43,659 bases of DNA from Actinomycetota bacterium (GCA_963169215.1 CAUJEE010000003.1:1-43659), one strand, 5' to 3'. Positions 8,641-19,144 are shown, counted from the stretch's first letter. Program-made: numbers and translations. The notes: generated by a model not told the origin, from the sequence alone.

Positions 8641-9212
8641 TCGACGCGATCGTCGTCGGTCTCGGGAACCCGGGCAAGGAATACGCCCGCACCCGCCACA
8701 ATGTGGGCGAAGAGACGGTCGCCCGGCTCGCCGGCCGTGTCGGCGCGAAGCTGAAGGCCGGTCGTGATCGGGCGCTGGTGGCCGAAGCCGACCTGGTCGG
8801 CAAGCGGGTGGTGCTCGCCTTTCCCACCACCTACATGAACGACAGCGGCCAGGCGGTGGGCGCGCTGATGCGCCGCCACCGGGTGGTCGACCCGGGTCGA
8901 CTGATCGTGGTGCACGACGAACTCGACCTCGAACCGGGGGTGATGAAGGTGAAGGTCGGCGGCGGGCTGGCCGGGCACAACGGTCTGCGCAGCATCACCC
9001 AGCACCTGCACACCCACGACTACGTGCGGGTGCGCATCGGGGTGGGCAAGCCGCGCTCGAAGGAGCACGGTGCCGACCACGTGCTGTCGAAGGTGGCGGG
9101 CAGCGTGCGGGAGGTGCTCGACGTGATGGTCGAGCGGGCCGCCGACGCGGTGGAGGTGATCCTCTCCGACGGCGCCGAAGCGGCGATGGCCCGCTTCAAC
9201 GCCCTGCCCTGA
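8637..9212 (+). CDS. pth: Peptidyl-tRNA hydrolase
   Basis: GTG start overlapping rplY stop (GTGA); IVVGLGNPGKEYARTRHNVGEETV, FPTTYMNDSGQAV, VVHDELDLEPGVMKVKVGGGLAGHNGLRSI. Confidence 0.96.
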   Translation: MIDAIVVGLGNPGKEYARTRHNVGEETVARLAGRVGAKLKAGRDRALVAEADLVGKRVVLAFPTTYMNDSGQAVGALMRRHRVVDPGRLIVVHDELDLEPGVMKVKVGGGLAGHNGLRSITQHLHTHDYVRVRIGVGKPRSKEHGADHVLSKVAGSVREVLDVMVERAADAVEVILSDGAEAAMARFNALP

Positions 9213-9250
9213 ACAGCCGCTGACCGCCGCCCAGCAGCGATCGCCGGCGG

Positions 9251-11401
9251 TCAGCCGACGCGGTTGAACGTGAGCGGAATCGCGTTTGCTGCTGTCGGGG
9301 TGATCACCAACACTCCGCCGTCGCAGGTGTAGTTGCTGGTGCTGTTGCCTGCCAGTGGCAGGCTCGACAAGTTCGGCCCGGTGACGTCGAACTGCTGGCC
9401 GTACACCGTCGCCGTCGCCTTGGCCGCGAGCAACCCGGAAGCGCCGCTGACCGTCAGCCGCGACCCGGAAGCCGACCAACCGGCGGCCACCGTGCCGTTG
9501 AACGTGATCGCGATCATGAACTCGACCTCCTCGGTGCTGCCCAGGCCGGGCGGGCCCTTGGCGGTGCCGCTCAGGGTCCAGTCGGAGGCGGTCATCGCCA
9601 GCGACCCGTCGGCACCGACCAGGAGCGTCCACGACCCGGTCACCTGCGAATCGGTGAAGTCCGACGGCGGTGCGCCGCCGCCAGGGGTGCTGATCGAGCG
9701 CAGGAAGGCGGCAGCCATCACCGCGTTGTCGACCAGCCAGCTACCGACCAGGCAGCCTCCTTCGTCGGCGGTCGTGGGCACGCTGGTGATCTCGGCACTG
9801 CCCCCGCACACCGGATCGGGCGGGGCGGCACCTGCCGGCGCGGATGACCGACGGGCAGGTCCGGCTGCCGGGCACGGATCGCAGTCGCTGCCGTCGTCGG
9901 GCAGGTCGTAGCCCTTCACGCTCCAGCGCGCCGCCACCCCGACGTCGGAGGCCATCGCCAGCACCACCTTGGTACCCGGCTCGATCTCGATCGGCGTGCC
10001 CTCGCTGCGCGCGGCGCGGCACGAACAGGCCGCGCCGACACAGAACACCTGCCCCAGCCGGGCGCCGGTGGAGAACTTCTCGCCACGACCCTCGGCCGTA
10101 ACCACCGCCCATCCGGTGGCGCCGAGTGAGATCAGGTCGACCCCGGCCGTGGGCACGATCGTGATCGTGATCGCGGCCAGCTGCGTTCCCACGTTGCCCG
10201 CCCCGGTCAGCTCCGCGCCCGGGCGCAGCTGCAGCTCGTTGGGCGAGCGACCCGACGAGGCCAGCCCGTGCGCGGCGAGCCCGAGCCCGGCCATGTACCA
10301 GTTGGCGCCCCAGCCGCTGCGCCTGCTGGCCTGCGCGGCCCACTGCGCGGCCAGCCGTTCGCGCCGCGGGGTGCCGGCGTCGCCGAACAGCCAGTCGAGC
10401 TTGTCGTCGGTGCTCTCGTTCATGTGCGTGAGGATTCCCCGCGCCAACTCCTGCTCGCCCATCCGCTCGGCAGCCCATTGGAATGCACCGATCGAGCTGT
10501 AGCCGGTGCGGTCCGCCGCCAGCGAGTAACCCCACAACCCGGCCGGGGTGATCGCATCGCCGCGGAAGTAGACGCTCCACCAGCTGCGCGCCATCGGGAA
10601 CCCCGAGTTGCGCGACACCACCTCGCCGACCCAGCCGGCGCTGCCCTCCTGGTACCACTTGGCGATCGACGAGTGGCCCTCGGCGGTGGCGAACGTCGAC
10701 GCGTCGTGCTGATGGCAGTGGGCGATCTCGTGGGCCAGGGCCGACAGTTGATGGGCGGGGCTCGCGGCCAGGAATCCGCCGCCGTACACGATCAGGCATT
10801 CCGACGAGACGCGCACGCCGAACAGGTGCGAAGGATTGCCGCGGGCCTCGGCCAGACCGGTGCCGAGCGAGCCGTCGTGGATCTCGGCGGTGACGATGTT
10901 GGCCGCGTCGATGGTGTGGCCGAGCAGAGTGCCGACCTGTCGGTTGGTATCGACCACCAGGTCGCGCAACCACTGCGGCTCGGCCAGCGGTCGACGCGCC
11001 GCGGCACCGGCGCCGGCGGCCTGCGGGTCGACGAAGGCCAGCGTGGCCTGTAGCGCGGCCTGCTGCTCGGCGGTGAACTGCTCCCAGTCGTGCTCCAGCC
11101 ATTCGAGCACGTGGGTGAACGACACCGGGCCCTCCACTCGGCCGTACACCGCCGAGGCACCGGGGATCTCGGCACCGCTCAACGAAACGAACCAGTCGAG
11201 CGCCTGCTGTGGCGAGGGCTCCTCACCCTGCAAGTCGGCGATCAGCGCGCCCCACGGCCCGGTGTCGTCGGCGTCGGGTGTGGAGACGGCATCGACCACG
11301 GCCGACGGGTCGGATCCCGCGTCGTCCCCATCGTCGCCCGAGCAGGCCGGTGCGAGCAGGAGGAGGGTGACTGTCAACGAGCAGACTCGAAGGCGACGCA
11401 T
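9251..11401 (-). CDS. Putative lipoprotein with HExxH zinc-metallopeptidase-like motif, function unknown
   Basis: MRRLRVCSLTVTLLLLAPACSGDDGDD N-terminal lipobox; HQLSALAHEIAHCHQHDASTF (HExxH) followed by KWYQEGSAGWVGEVVSR; 716 aa. Start trimmed from track ORF 9251..11986. Confidence 0.75.
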   Translation of the reverse strand: MRRLRVCSLTVTLLLLAPACSGDDGDDAGSDPSAVVDAVSTPDADDTGPWGALIADLQGEEPSPQQALDWFVSLSGAEIPGASAVYGRVEGPVSFTHVLEWLEHDWEQFTAEQQAALQATLAFVDPQAAGAGAAARRPLAEPQWLRDLVVDTNRQVGTLLGHTIDAANIVTAEIHDGSLGTGLAEARGNPSHLFGVRVSSECLIVYGGGFLAASPAHQLSALAHEIAHCHQHDASTFATAEGHSSIAKWYQEGSAGWVGEVVSRNSGFPMARSWWSVYFRGDAITPAGLWGYSLAADRTGYSSIGAFQWAAERMGEQELARGILTHMNESTDDKLDWLFGDAGTPRRERLAAQWAAQASRRSGWGANWYMAGLGLAAHGLASSGRSPNELQLRPGAELTGAGNVGTQLAAITITIVPTAGVDLISLGATGWAVVTAEGRGEKFSTGARLGQVFCVGAACSCRAARSEGTPIEIEPGTKVVLAMASDVGVAARWSVKGYDLPDDGSDCDPCPAAGPARRSSAPAGAAPPDPVCGGSAEITSVPTTADEGGCLVGSWLVDNAVMAAAFLRSISTPGGGAPPSDFTDSQVTGSWTLLVGADGSLAMTASDWTLSGTAKGPPGLGSTEEVEFMIAITFNGTVAAGWSASGSRLTVSGASGLLAAKATATVYGQQFDVTGPNLSSLPLAGNSTSNYTCDGGVLVITPTAANAIPLTFNRVG

Positions 11402-11467
11402 CCGCCGAGTCTGCCTCACCGCTGCGGGTGATGCCGAACCTGCGGGCACGGGTACCCTGACTGCCCC

Positions 11468-14400
11468 ATGTCGTCGGCCGCCTCCCCGCTCGCGCCGCTG
11501 GCCCGTTCGTTGCGCGACGAGCCGGCCCTCACGCGCGCGCTGGGTGATTCGGCGGGATTCGTTGCCGTGCCAGAGGCGGCGCGGGCGATCTCCCTCGCCG
11601 CCCTCGCCCAGCTCGGCGGCCACCGCCCGCTGGTGGTGGTGTGCCCCACGGGCACCGACGCCGGGCAGTTGTACGACGATGTCGCCGCGTTCATGCCCGC
11701 GGGCGAGGTGGCGCTGTTCCCGGCGTGGGAGACGCTGCCGTTCGAGCGGGTCAGCCCGAGTGTGGAGACGATGGGGCGGCGGCTGGAGGTGCTGTGGCGG
11801 CTGCGCGACCCGCAGCGTTGCCCGGCGGTGGTAGTCACCGGTGTGCGCGCCCTGTTGCAGCGCCTCGGGCCGGGGGCGACGACGGTCGAGCCGGTGCACG
11901 TCGCCAAGGGCGCTGTGCTCGATCCCGACGAGCTCGTCTCGCGGCTGGTGCACCTCGGCTATCGCCGCGAGGAGTTGGTGGAACATCGCGGCGAGGTGGC
12001 CCGCCGCGGGGCGATCGTCGACTTCTTCCCATCCACCGCCGACGCGCCGATCCGCATCGATCTGTGGGGTGACGAGGTCGACCGGCTCACCGAGTTCGCG
12101 GTGAACGACCAGCGCAGCACGCGAGACCTGGCCGAGACCTACGTGTTCCCCGCTCGCGAACTGATCCCCTCGGAAGCGGTGCGCGAGCGCGCGGCGCGAC
12201 TGGTGGCCGCCGAGCCATGGGGGCGCGAGCAGTGGGAGCGGATCGCCGATGGTGCGCTGTTCGACGGCATGGAGAGCTGGCTGCCGTGGCTGGTCGATGC
12301 CGAGCCGCCGGCCGGCGCGAACGCTGGCGTGCGCGTCGGCGATGCGGGGCGGGCCGTCGTGCTCACCGACGTGCTTCCCGCGGGGGCGAAGGTGGCGCTG
12401 GTCGAGCCACGCCGGATGCGCGACCGTGCCCGCGACCTGTTGGACGAAGAGGACGACCTAGCCCGCGCGCTCGCCGGCACCTGGGCACGCGACCCTGCGC
12501 TGGCCTTCCCCCGCCTGCACGTCGACCCCGACCATCTGCTCGCCGGCTCGCAGGCGATGTGGACGATCAGCAGCACGCCGGAGACACCCGACTCGCCGCT
12601 GGTCATGGCCACCGGCTGGGGCCCGGTCGTGGGCGACGGTGAGGGCCTCGGCAAGCGGCTCGGCGAGCTGCTCGCCGCCGGCTACCGGGTGGTCGTGGCC
12701 GCCGACGGAGAGGGCTCGGCGCAGCGGATGTCCGACCTGCTGCTCGATCGCGGGTTGTCGTTCCCGGTGGTCGGTGCCGGCGCCGACATCACCCGCCCCG
12801 GCGGCTATGTGGTGGTGGCGCCGTTGCATCGCGGCTGCACCGTGGGCGCGGCGAAGGTGGCGATCGTCGCCGAAGCCGACCTCACCGGCCGCCGTCGGGC
12901 ACACCGCCAGGCGCGCCCGCGCCAGCGGCAGGGCACGGGAGTGTTCGAAGACCTCAAGCCGGGCTTCTACGTCGTGCACCACCAACACGGTGTGGGCCAG
13001 TACCAGGGCATGGTGAAGCGCACCATCGGAGGCGTCGAGCGCGACTACCTGCTGCTCGCCTACAAGGGCGGCGACAAGCTGTACGTGCCCAGCGACCAGA
13101 TCGACGCACTGCGTCAGTACGTCGGCGGCGAGGTGCCGACATTGCATCGCTTGGGTGGTAGCGATTTCGCCAAGGCGAAGAGTCGCGTGCGCAGCGCGGT
13201 GCGCGAGATCGCGCAGGAGTTGGTGGTGCTTTACCAGCGACGGGTGAACGCGGTCGGGCACGCGTTCGCGGCCGACACTCCGTGGCAGCACGAAATGGAG
13301 CAGGCGTTCACCTACGTCGAGACTCCCGACCAGCGCACGGCGATCGAGGCGATCAAGGCCGACATGGAGCGCCCGCACCCGATGGACCGATTGCTGTGCG
13401 GCGACGTCGGCTTCGGCAAGACGGAGGTGGCTATCCGCGCCGCGTTCAAGGCGATCCAGGACGGCAAGCAGGTGGCAGTGCTCGCCCCCACCACCTTGCT
13501 GACGACGCAGCACGGCAACACGTTCGCCGATCGCTTCGCCGGCTACCCGATCCGCGTCGAGGTGCTCAGCCGCTTCCTCACCGCCAAGGAGGCGAACAAG
13601 GTGATAGCCGGGTTGCGCAGCGGCGAGGTCGACTGCGTGGTCGGCACCCACCGGCTGCTGCAGGAAGGCATCGAGTTCAAGGATCTCGGTCTGCTGATCG
13701 TCGACGAGGAGCAACGCTTCGGCGTGCAGGCCAAGGAGGCGATGAAGCAGCTGAAGAACGACGTCGATGTGCTCACCCTGTCGGCCACTCCGATACCGCG
13801 CACGCTGGAGATGAGCCTGGTGGGCATCCGTGATCTGTCGCTGCTGCAGACTCCCCCTGCCGACCGCCAGCCGATCCTCACCTTCGTCGGCGGCTACGAC
13901 GAACGCGTCGCGGTGGAAGCCATCCGCCGCGAGCTCCTGCGTGAGGGCCAGGTCTTCTGGGTGCACAACCGGGTGCAGACGATCGACACGGCGGCGGCCC
14001 GCCTGCGCGAGCTGGTGCCCGAGGCGCGCATCGCCGTCGCGCACGGGCAGATGGACGAGGGCTCGCTCGAGCAGGTCGTGGTCGACTTCTGGGAGGGTCG
14101 CTTCGACGTGCTGGTGTGCACCACGATCATCGAGAGCGGCATCGACATGCCGACTGTGAACACACTCGTCGTCGAACGCGCCGATCTGCTCGGCTTGGGA
14201 CAGATGCATCAACTGCGCGGTCGCGTCGGACGCAGCGGATCACGCGCCTACGCCTACCTGTTCCATCCGCCCGACGCGCGCCTCACCGAGGAGGCCTACG
14301 AGCGCCTGCGCACAATCGGCGAGGCCACCGAACTGGGCAGCGGGTTCAAGATCGCGATGCGCGACCTCGAGATCCGCGGCGCGGGCAACCTGCTCGGCGA

Positions 14401-14932
14401 GGCGCAGAGCGGCCACATCGCCGCCGTCGGCTACGACCTCTACTGCCAGATGGTGACCGAGGCGGTCGGCGAGATGAAGGGTGAGCCGATCGTCGCGCCA
14501 GTGGAAGTGAAACTCGACGTGCCCACCGATGCCTACCTGCCCTCCGACTACGTGGCCAAGGAGGAGTTGCGCTTGGAGGCCTACCGTCGCCTTGCGGCGG
14601 TCACCGACCAGGCCGAGGTCGACGACATCCGCGCGGAGTGGCAGGATCGCTACGGCCCGCTCCCTGCGCCGGCCGAGGCTCTGCTGCACGTGGCCACTCT
14701 GCGCGCCGAATGCCACCGCCTCGGCCTGCGCGACGTGCAGATCGTTGGCGGGCAGGCGCGGTTGGGGCCGATCGAGCTGAAGACCAGCGAAGAGCTGCGC
14801 CTGCGCCGCCTAAGTCGCGCCGCGCTGATCAAGCCCGACCAGCGCCAGCTGGTGGTGCCGATCCCCCGCGGCGAGGAACCGGCGCAGTTCTTGCGCGGGC
14901 TGCTGCGCGAACTGGTGCCCCCGGCGGGCTGA
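11468..14932 (+). CDS. mfd: Transcription-repair coupling factor
   Basis: 1154 aa; [26 protein letters not shown] (RID/CarD-like), [22 protein letters not shown] (Walker A), [26 protein letters not shown]-terminal domain. Confidence 0.97.
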   Translation: MSSAASPLAPLARSLRDEPALTRALGDSAGFVAVPEAARAISLAALAQLGGHRPLVVVCPTGTDAGQLYDDVAAFMPAGEVALFPAWETLPFERVSPSVETMGRRLEVLWRLRDPQRCPAVVVTGVRALLQRLGPGATTVEPVHVAKGAVLDPDELVSRLVHLGYRREELVEHRGEVARRGAIVDFFPSTADAPIRIDLWGDEVDRLTEFAVNDQRSTRDLAETYVFPARELIPSEAVRERAARLVAAEPWGREQWERIADGALFDGMESWLPWLVDAEPPAGANAGVRVGDAGRAVVLTDVLPAGAKVALVEPRRMRDRARDLLDEEDDLARALAGTWARDPALAFPRLHVDPDHLLAGSQAMWTISSTPETPDSPLVMATGWGPVVGDGEGLGKRLGELLAAGYRVVVAADGEGSAQRMSDLLLDRGLSFPVVGAGADITRPGGYVVVAPLHRGCTVGAAKVAIVAEADLTGRRRAHRQARPRQRQGTGVFEDLKPGFYVVHHQHGVGQYQGMVKRTIGGVERDYLLLAYKGGDKLYVPSDQIDALRQYVGGEVPTLHRLGGSDFAKAKSRVRSAVREIAQELVVLYQRRVNAVGHAFAADTPWQHEMEQAFTYVETPDQRTAIEAIKADMERPHPMDRLLCGDVGFGKTEVAIRAAFKAIQDGKQVAVLAPTTLLTTQHGNTFADRFAGYPIRVEVLSRFLTAKEANKVIAGLRSGEVDCVVGTHRLLQEGIEFKDLGLLIVDEEQRFGVQAKEAMKQLKNDVDVLTLSATPIPRTLEMSLVGIRDLSLLQTPPADRQPILTFVGGYDERVAVEAIRRELLREGQVFWVHNRVQTIDTAAARLRELVPEARIAVAHGQMDEGSLEQVVVDFWEGRFDVLVCTTIIESGIDMPTVNTLVVERADLLGLGQMHQLRGRVGRSGSRAYAYLFHPPDARLTEEAYERLRTIGEATELGSGFKIAMRDLEIRGAGNLLGEAQSGHIAAVGYDLYCQMVTEAVGEMKGEPIVAPVEVKLDVPTDAYLPSDYVAKEELRLEAYRRLAAVTDQAEVDDIRAEWQDRYGPLPAPAEALLHVATLRAECHRLGLRDVQIVGGQARLGPIELKTSEELRLRRLSRAALIKPDQRQLVVPIPRGEEPAQFLRGLLRELVPPAG

Positions 14933-14951
14933 CGGCCGGCACTGTGCACCT

Positions 14952-14976
14952 GCTACCGGGCAGATCGCCCGGTAGC
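14952..14976. promoter_or_regulatory. Perfect 10-bp stem-loop GCTACCGGGC-agatc-GCCCGGTAGC between mfd and the next ORF
   Basis: Direct inverted repeat; lies 20 nt after the mfd stop and ends 11 nt before ATG 14988; no clear T-tract. Confidence 0.6.
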
Positions 14977-14987
14977 CTGGCTGCCCG

Positions 14988-15590
14988 ATGAGCCAGCTGA
15001 AGACCCGCCTGCAAGCACTTACCCTGCTCGACCGCGCGTTCAACGCGATGACCGACGACGAGATCGCGGCCAGCGTCGCGGCATTGCCCGACGACCATCG
15101 CACCGCGATCGACGATGCGTGCGGCGCACGCGAGGGCGGCTTCACCGATCCCTCGGCCCGCGCCTTGGCGATGCGCGCCACGGCCGCCCGCGGGCGGATG
15201 AACGGCGGCCTCGAACAGCTGTGCACACTGCTCACCGACCCGTGCCTGGCCAAGTGCATCGAACTGCTCGGCGACAACAGCGACAACCCCACCGAGGAGC
15301 AGCTGCTGAAGGCCACCCCGACGCTGATCGACGAGTTCGGCCTGGCCACCACCCGGTTGATGATTGCCACATCGGTGGCCGGCGAGGCCACCGCGGCGGA
15401 GATGCTCGCCTCGCTGCTACGCCACCACGAGACGCTCGCCCTCCCGCCGGCGACCCGCGTGGAGGTCGAGGTGCGCCCCGCGCCGACGGCCGACGACGAA
15501 ACCAAGGCCCGTCGCCGCGCCGCCAAAGAGCGCAAGCAGGCCGAAGCTGCCGCCCGCCGCGCGCAGCAGCAACGCGCCAAGCACCGCTGA
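14988..15590 (+). CDS. Conserved-looking hypothetical protein with Lys/Arg/Ala-rich C-terminal tail
   Basis: 200 aa ORF MSQLKTRLQALTLLDRAFNAMTDDEIAASVAALPDDHRTAIDDACG...; codon usage and position support coding. Confidence 0.7.
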   Translation: MSQLKTRLQALTLLDRAFNAMTDDEIAASVAALPDDHRTAIDDACGAREGGFTDPSARALAMRATAARGRMNGGLEQLCTLLTDPCLAKCIELLGDNSDNPTEEQLLKATPTLIDEFGLATTRLMIATSVAGEATAAEMLASLLRHHETLALPPATRVEVEVRPAPTADDETKARRRAAKERKQAEAAARRAQQQRAKHR

Positions 15591-15739
15591 CCGCCGCGGC
15601 GGACCGCCCCGCCCAACCGCCATCCCACACCCCCTCACTCAGGAGATGTCGCGCTCACCCCTTGAACCCGCCCCCGCAAACCGGGACTGAACGTTCCCAG
15701 AACACGGCCCGCGGCCCTGGTCACACGAGCCGGGAGGGG

Positions 15740-16279
15740 TCACACGAGGCGCATCTGGCCACCGCGCTCGTGGCCCAGCAGCCACTCTTTCGCGTCGAGG
15801 CCGGCGGCGAAGCCGGTGAGCTCACCATTCGCGCCAACCACCCGATGGCAGGGCACGACGATACTGAGCGGGTTGCGGCCGTTGGCTGCGCCGACCGCCC
15901 GCGACTTGTTCGAGTCGCCGAGTCGGCGGGCTTGTTCGCCGTAGCTGATCGTCTCGCCGAAGGGGATCTTGCGCAACTCGGCCCACGCAGCCTGCTGGAA
16001 CTCGGTGCCCACCGGGTCGAGCGGCAGGTCGAACTCACGGCGGGTGCCGGCGAAGTACTCATCGAGTTGCAGCACAGCTTCGGCGAGGATCGCCGCCGCC
16101 CGCCCGCTGCCGCCCGCATGGGGCACATCAGTACCCACCGGCCATTCGCCCGGCCACATCACTGCCCGCATGCCGCGTGGCGAGGCGACCAGCACGAGTT
16201 CGCCGACCGGCGACGGCATCGAGGTGCGCTCGAGGCCGGCGAGGTTGCCGAGGGAGGGAGGGCTGGCGGTGCGATGCAT
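15740..16279 (-). CDS. ogt: Methylated-DNA--protein-cysteine methyltransferase
   Basis: AAWAELRKIPFGETISYGEQARRLGDSNKSRAVGAANGRNPLSIVVPCHRVVGANGELTGFAAGLDAKEWLLGHE; PCHRV active site. Start chosen at ATG 16279 with AAGGAG upstream. Confidence 0.94.
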   Translation of the reverse strand: MHRTASPPSLGNLAGLERTSMPSPVGELVLVASPRGMRAVMWPGEWPVGTDVPHAGGSGRAAAILAEAVLQLDEYFAGTRREFDLPLDPVGTEFQQAAWAELRKIPFGETISYGEQARRLGDSNKSRAVGAANGRNPLSIVVPCHRVVGANGELTGFAAGLDAKEWLLGHERGGQMRLV

Positions 16280-16290
16280 GAGTGTCTCCT

Positions 16291-17772
16291 TCACAAGCTT
16301 GCCCATAAGTGGTGCAACGCGTACGAACGCCATGGCCGCCAACCCTCCGCCGCAGCCGCCGCGGCCTGGGCCGAGCTATCGACCCCGAGGCCGCGCAATG
16401 CGTTGCGCACGCCCACATCGGTTGGCAGGAACACGTCGGGATCACCGAGCGCGCGCATGGCCACGTAGCCGGCGGTCCACGGGCCCAGCCCGGGCAACGC
16501 CTGCAGCGTGGCGATCGCCTCGGCACGGTCGCTGCCCGCGTCGAGCACGATCACGCCGTCGGCCAAGCGCCGGCACGCCCCAACCAGCGCAGCACCGCGC
16601 GCTCGCGGCATGGCGAAATGCTCCGGTGACAGTGCAGCCATAGTCGCCGCCGCGGGAAACGCGTGAGTGACGCCATCGACAGGCCGCGCCAGTGCCTCGC
16701 CGTGTGCATCCACCAGTCGCCGCGCCAGCGTGCGCGCCCCGGCCACGGTCACCTGTTGGCCGAGAACTGCCCGCACCAACAACTCCGTGCCGTCGGGATG
16801 GCCGGGAGCGCGCAGACCGGGCCTGGCGGCGACGAGTGGGGCGAGCATCTCGTCGCGCGCAAGCACGTCGTTCACCGAGGCCGGATCACAGTCGAGATCG
16901 AGCAGCCGCCGCGTGCGCTGCACCGCAGCCTGCACGTCGGCGAGATCGTCGAGCACGAGCGCGCAGGTGACCGGCGAGTTGCCCAGGTCGACGACGATCA
17001 CGCCGTTGCCGCCGGCCAGGCGCAGCGAGCGGCTGTAGACGCTGCCCGCGACATGTTCGACGTCCGGCACGGCCCGCACCGCGAGGAACGCGAGCAGGTG
17101 TGAGGCATCGAACGGCTCACGGCACGCCAGACGCACGGTGATGCGGCCCGATCCCGGAGGCGGCGCCTTGGCCGCTCGCATCGCTGACGGCGAGGTGGCG
17201 TACACGTCACCGATCGTCTCGTTGAACTGGCGCACGCTGCGGAAGCCGGCGGCGAAGGCGACGTCGGTGATGGCCATCGAGGTGGTCTCGATCAGGATCC
17301 GTGCGGTCTGCGCCCGCTGGGCGCGGGCAAGAGCGAGCGGACCGCTGCCGACCTCGGCGACGAGCAGTCGGTGCACCTGGCGCTCGCTGTAACCGAGGCG
17401 CGCGGCGAGACCGCCCACACCTTCGCGGTCGACGAGGCCGTCGGCGATCAGGCGCATCGCGCGGGCAACGACGTCGGCGCGGGCGTTCCACTCGGGCGAT
17501 CCCGGCGAGGCGTCGGGGCGGCAGCGCTTGCAGGCGCGGTAGCCATGTGCCTGCGCGGTAGCCGCGGCGCGGAAGAACTCGACGTTCTTACGCTTGGGCG
17601 TGATTGCCGGGCAAGACGGCCGGCAGTAGATGCCCGTTGTGCGCACAGCGGTGACGAACCATCCGTCGAAACGGCGGTCGCGCGACTCGATCGCCCGGTA
17701 GCAGTGATCGAAGTCGAGTGTCGACGGCGTGGCTGGCACCTGCCCAGTGTGCCTGCCAGCCGTCCGAATCAC
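16291..17772 (-). CDS. Ada-type regulator/AlkA DNA-3-methyladenine glycosylase fusion
   Basis: N-terminal Ada Zn-Cys module (FVTAVRTTGIYCRPSCPAITPKRKNVEFF...GYRACKRCRPD), AraC HTH (VGGLAARLGYSERQVHRLL...DVAFAAGFRSVRQFNETI), AlkA N-terminal and HhH-GPD domains (LLVRAVLGQQVTVAGARTLARRLV...LQALPGLGPWTAGYVAMRALGDPDVFLPTDVGVRNAL). Confidence 0.93.
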   Translation of the reverse strand: MIRTAGRHTGQVPATPSTLDFDHCYRAIESRDRRFDGWFVTAVRTTGIYCRPSCPAITPKRKNVEFFRAAATAQAHGYRACKRCRPDASPGSPEWNARADVVARAMRLIADGLVDREGVGGLAARLGYSERQVHRLLVAEVGSGPLALARAQRAQTARILIETTSMAITDVAFAAGFRSVRQFNETIGDVYATSPSAMRAAKAPPPGSGRITVRLACREPFDASHLLAFLAVRAVPDVEHVAGSVYSRSLRLAGGNGVIVVDLGNSPVTCALVLDDLADVQAAVQRTRRLLDLDCDPASVNDVLARDEMLAPLVAARPGLRAPGHPDGTELLVRAVLGQQVTVAGARTLARRLVDAHGEALARPVDGVTHAFPAAATMAALSPEHFAMPRARGAALVGACRRLADGVIVLDAGSDRAEAIATLQALPGLGPWTAGYVAMRALGDPDVFLPTDVGVRNALRGLGVDSSAQAAAAAAEGWRPWRSYALHHLWASL

Positions 17773-17838
17773 TAGCGGTTTTCGGACAGTCGGGCAGCCG
17801 GGCTGCCACGCCTCTGGGGGCGGCCGAGCCGGCCCGCA

Positions 17839-18240
17839 TCAGTCGCGTTGCAGGCTGATCTTGATGGCCACCGGATCGAGGCTCTTCTTGCGCAGCTTGG
17901 CGATCCATTCGCCGGGTGTGATCGCGAGCAGGTAGACCACCCTGTACTTTCGCTTGACCGCAGTGCGCACTTCCTGCGCCGCCACACCTTCCAGCACTTC
18001 GGCGGTGCCCTCGTAGGCGGTGGAGCCGGGCAGCACCTTGCCGCGGAAGGTGCACGCCTGCACGGTGACCGACGGGTTGTTGCGCACGCGCTTCACCTTG
18101 TAGGTCGAGCGTTCGGTTGTGAACGCGTACCCGCCGCCGAACGGCACCACCCACACCGGCAGCGAGACGGGGTCGCCGTTGCGCTTGTAGGACGTGAACG
18201 AGATGTACTTCGCGCGTTCGATTTCGGTTGCCATGGGCAC
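17839..18240 (-). CDS. PPOX-class (likely F420-dependent) oxidoreductase
   Basis: ATEIERAKYISFTSYKRNGDPVSLPVWVVPFGGGYAFTTERSTYKVKRVRNNPSVTVQACTFRGKVLPGSTAYEGTAEVL; split-barrel flavin/F420 family pattern. Confidence 0.8.
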   Translation of the reverse strand: MPMATEIERAKYISFTSYKRNGDPVSLPVWVVPFGGGYAFTTERSTYKVKRVRNNPSVTVQACTFRGKVLPGSTAYEGTAEVLEGVAAQEVRTAVKRKYRVVYLLAITPGEWIAKLRKKSLDPVAIKISLQRD

Positions 18241-18280
18241 TGTCTACCAGCGAACTGCTCGAACTCGCCGCTGGCAGCAC

Positions 18281-19144
18281 TCACACACCCATCGGGTGCC
18301 AGACGGTCTTCATTTCGAGGAACGAGCGGATGCGACCTAGCCCTGGCGCGGCTTCCCAATCGGTAGACGCCGCCCGACGCACGCGCTTCACCGTACCGGC
18401 CGCGTCGCGTTCGAGGGCCACTGCCAGGTCGGCATCGTCGACGCCGGTGAGGTCGAGCGCGTTCACGTCGGCGTGCGCGGCGAGCCAGGGCATGACTTCA
18501 ACCGGGTCGCCGGTGAGCAGGTTCACCACACCGGCAGGCACGTCGGAGGTGGCGAGCACTTCGGTGAGCGTGATCGCCGGGCCTGGGCGGGGGGCACTGG
18601 CGATCACCACCGAAGCGTTGCCGCCGACGGCGATCGGTGCCACCACGCTGACCAGACCGAGCAGGCTCGAGTGTTGCGGCGCCACTGCGGCCACCACCCC
18701 AGTGGGCGCGGGGATGGTGAAGTTGAAGTAGCTGCCGGCCACCGGGTTGTTGGTGCCCAACACCTGGGCGAGCTTGTCGGCCCAGCCTGCGTACCACACC
18801 ATGCGATCGATCGCCGCGTCGACCTGTTGCTCAGCTGACGGCGCATCGACACCCTCGGCGACGCGCACGTCCGCGACGAACTGCGCCCGGCGACCTTCCA
18901 TCATCTCCGCGACGCGGTACAACACCTGGCCGCGGTTGTAGGCCGTGGCCGCGCTCCAGGCGAGGTGCCCCTTGCGCGCGGCGAGCACTGCGTCGCGGGC
19001 ATCCTTGCGGGAAGCCTTGGCCGCGTTGGCGACGAACGCACCGGTTGCGTCGTTCACTTCGAAGGTGCGCCCCGATTCGCTGCGCACGAAGGCACCGCCC
19101 ACGTACAGCTTCCACGTCTTGCGCACTTCGATCCGCTCAGTCAT
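18281..19144 (-). CDS. Aldehyde dehydrogenase-like protein lacking the catalytic domain
   Basis: MTERIEVRKTWKLYVGGAFVRSESGRTFEVNDATGAFVANAAKASRKDARDAVLAARKGHLAWS... aligns with the ALDH N-terminal NAD domain to LAAHADVNALDLTG, then jumps to an ALDH-like tail RIRSFLEMKTVWHPMGV; no ELGG or catalytic Cys motif. Confidence 0.75.
   Translation of the reverse strand: MTERIEVRKTWKLYVGGAFVRSESGRTFEVNDATGAFVANAAKASRKDARDAVLAARKGHLAWSAATAYNRGQVLYRVAEMMEGRRAQFVADVRVAEGVDAPSAEQQVDAAIDRMVWYAGWADKLAQVLGTNNPVAGSYFNFTIPAPTGVVAAVAPQHSSLLGLVSVVAPIAVGGNASVVIASAPRPGPAITLTEVLATSDVPAGVVNLLTGDPVEVMPWLAAHADVNALDLTGVDDADLAVALERDAAGTVKRVRRAASTDWEAAPGLGRIRSFLEMKTVWHPMGV

Noticed and set aside
12458-14212. 584-aa minus-strand ORF
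   Set aside because: Shadow of mfd coding sequence; His/Val/Ala-rich nonsense composition.
15585-15610. CCGCCGCGGCGG palindrome downstream of the 14988 ORF
   Set aside because: Short GC palindrome expected by chance at this composition; no supporting terminator features.
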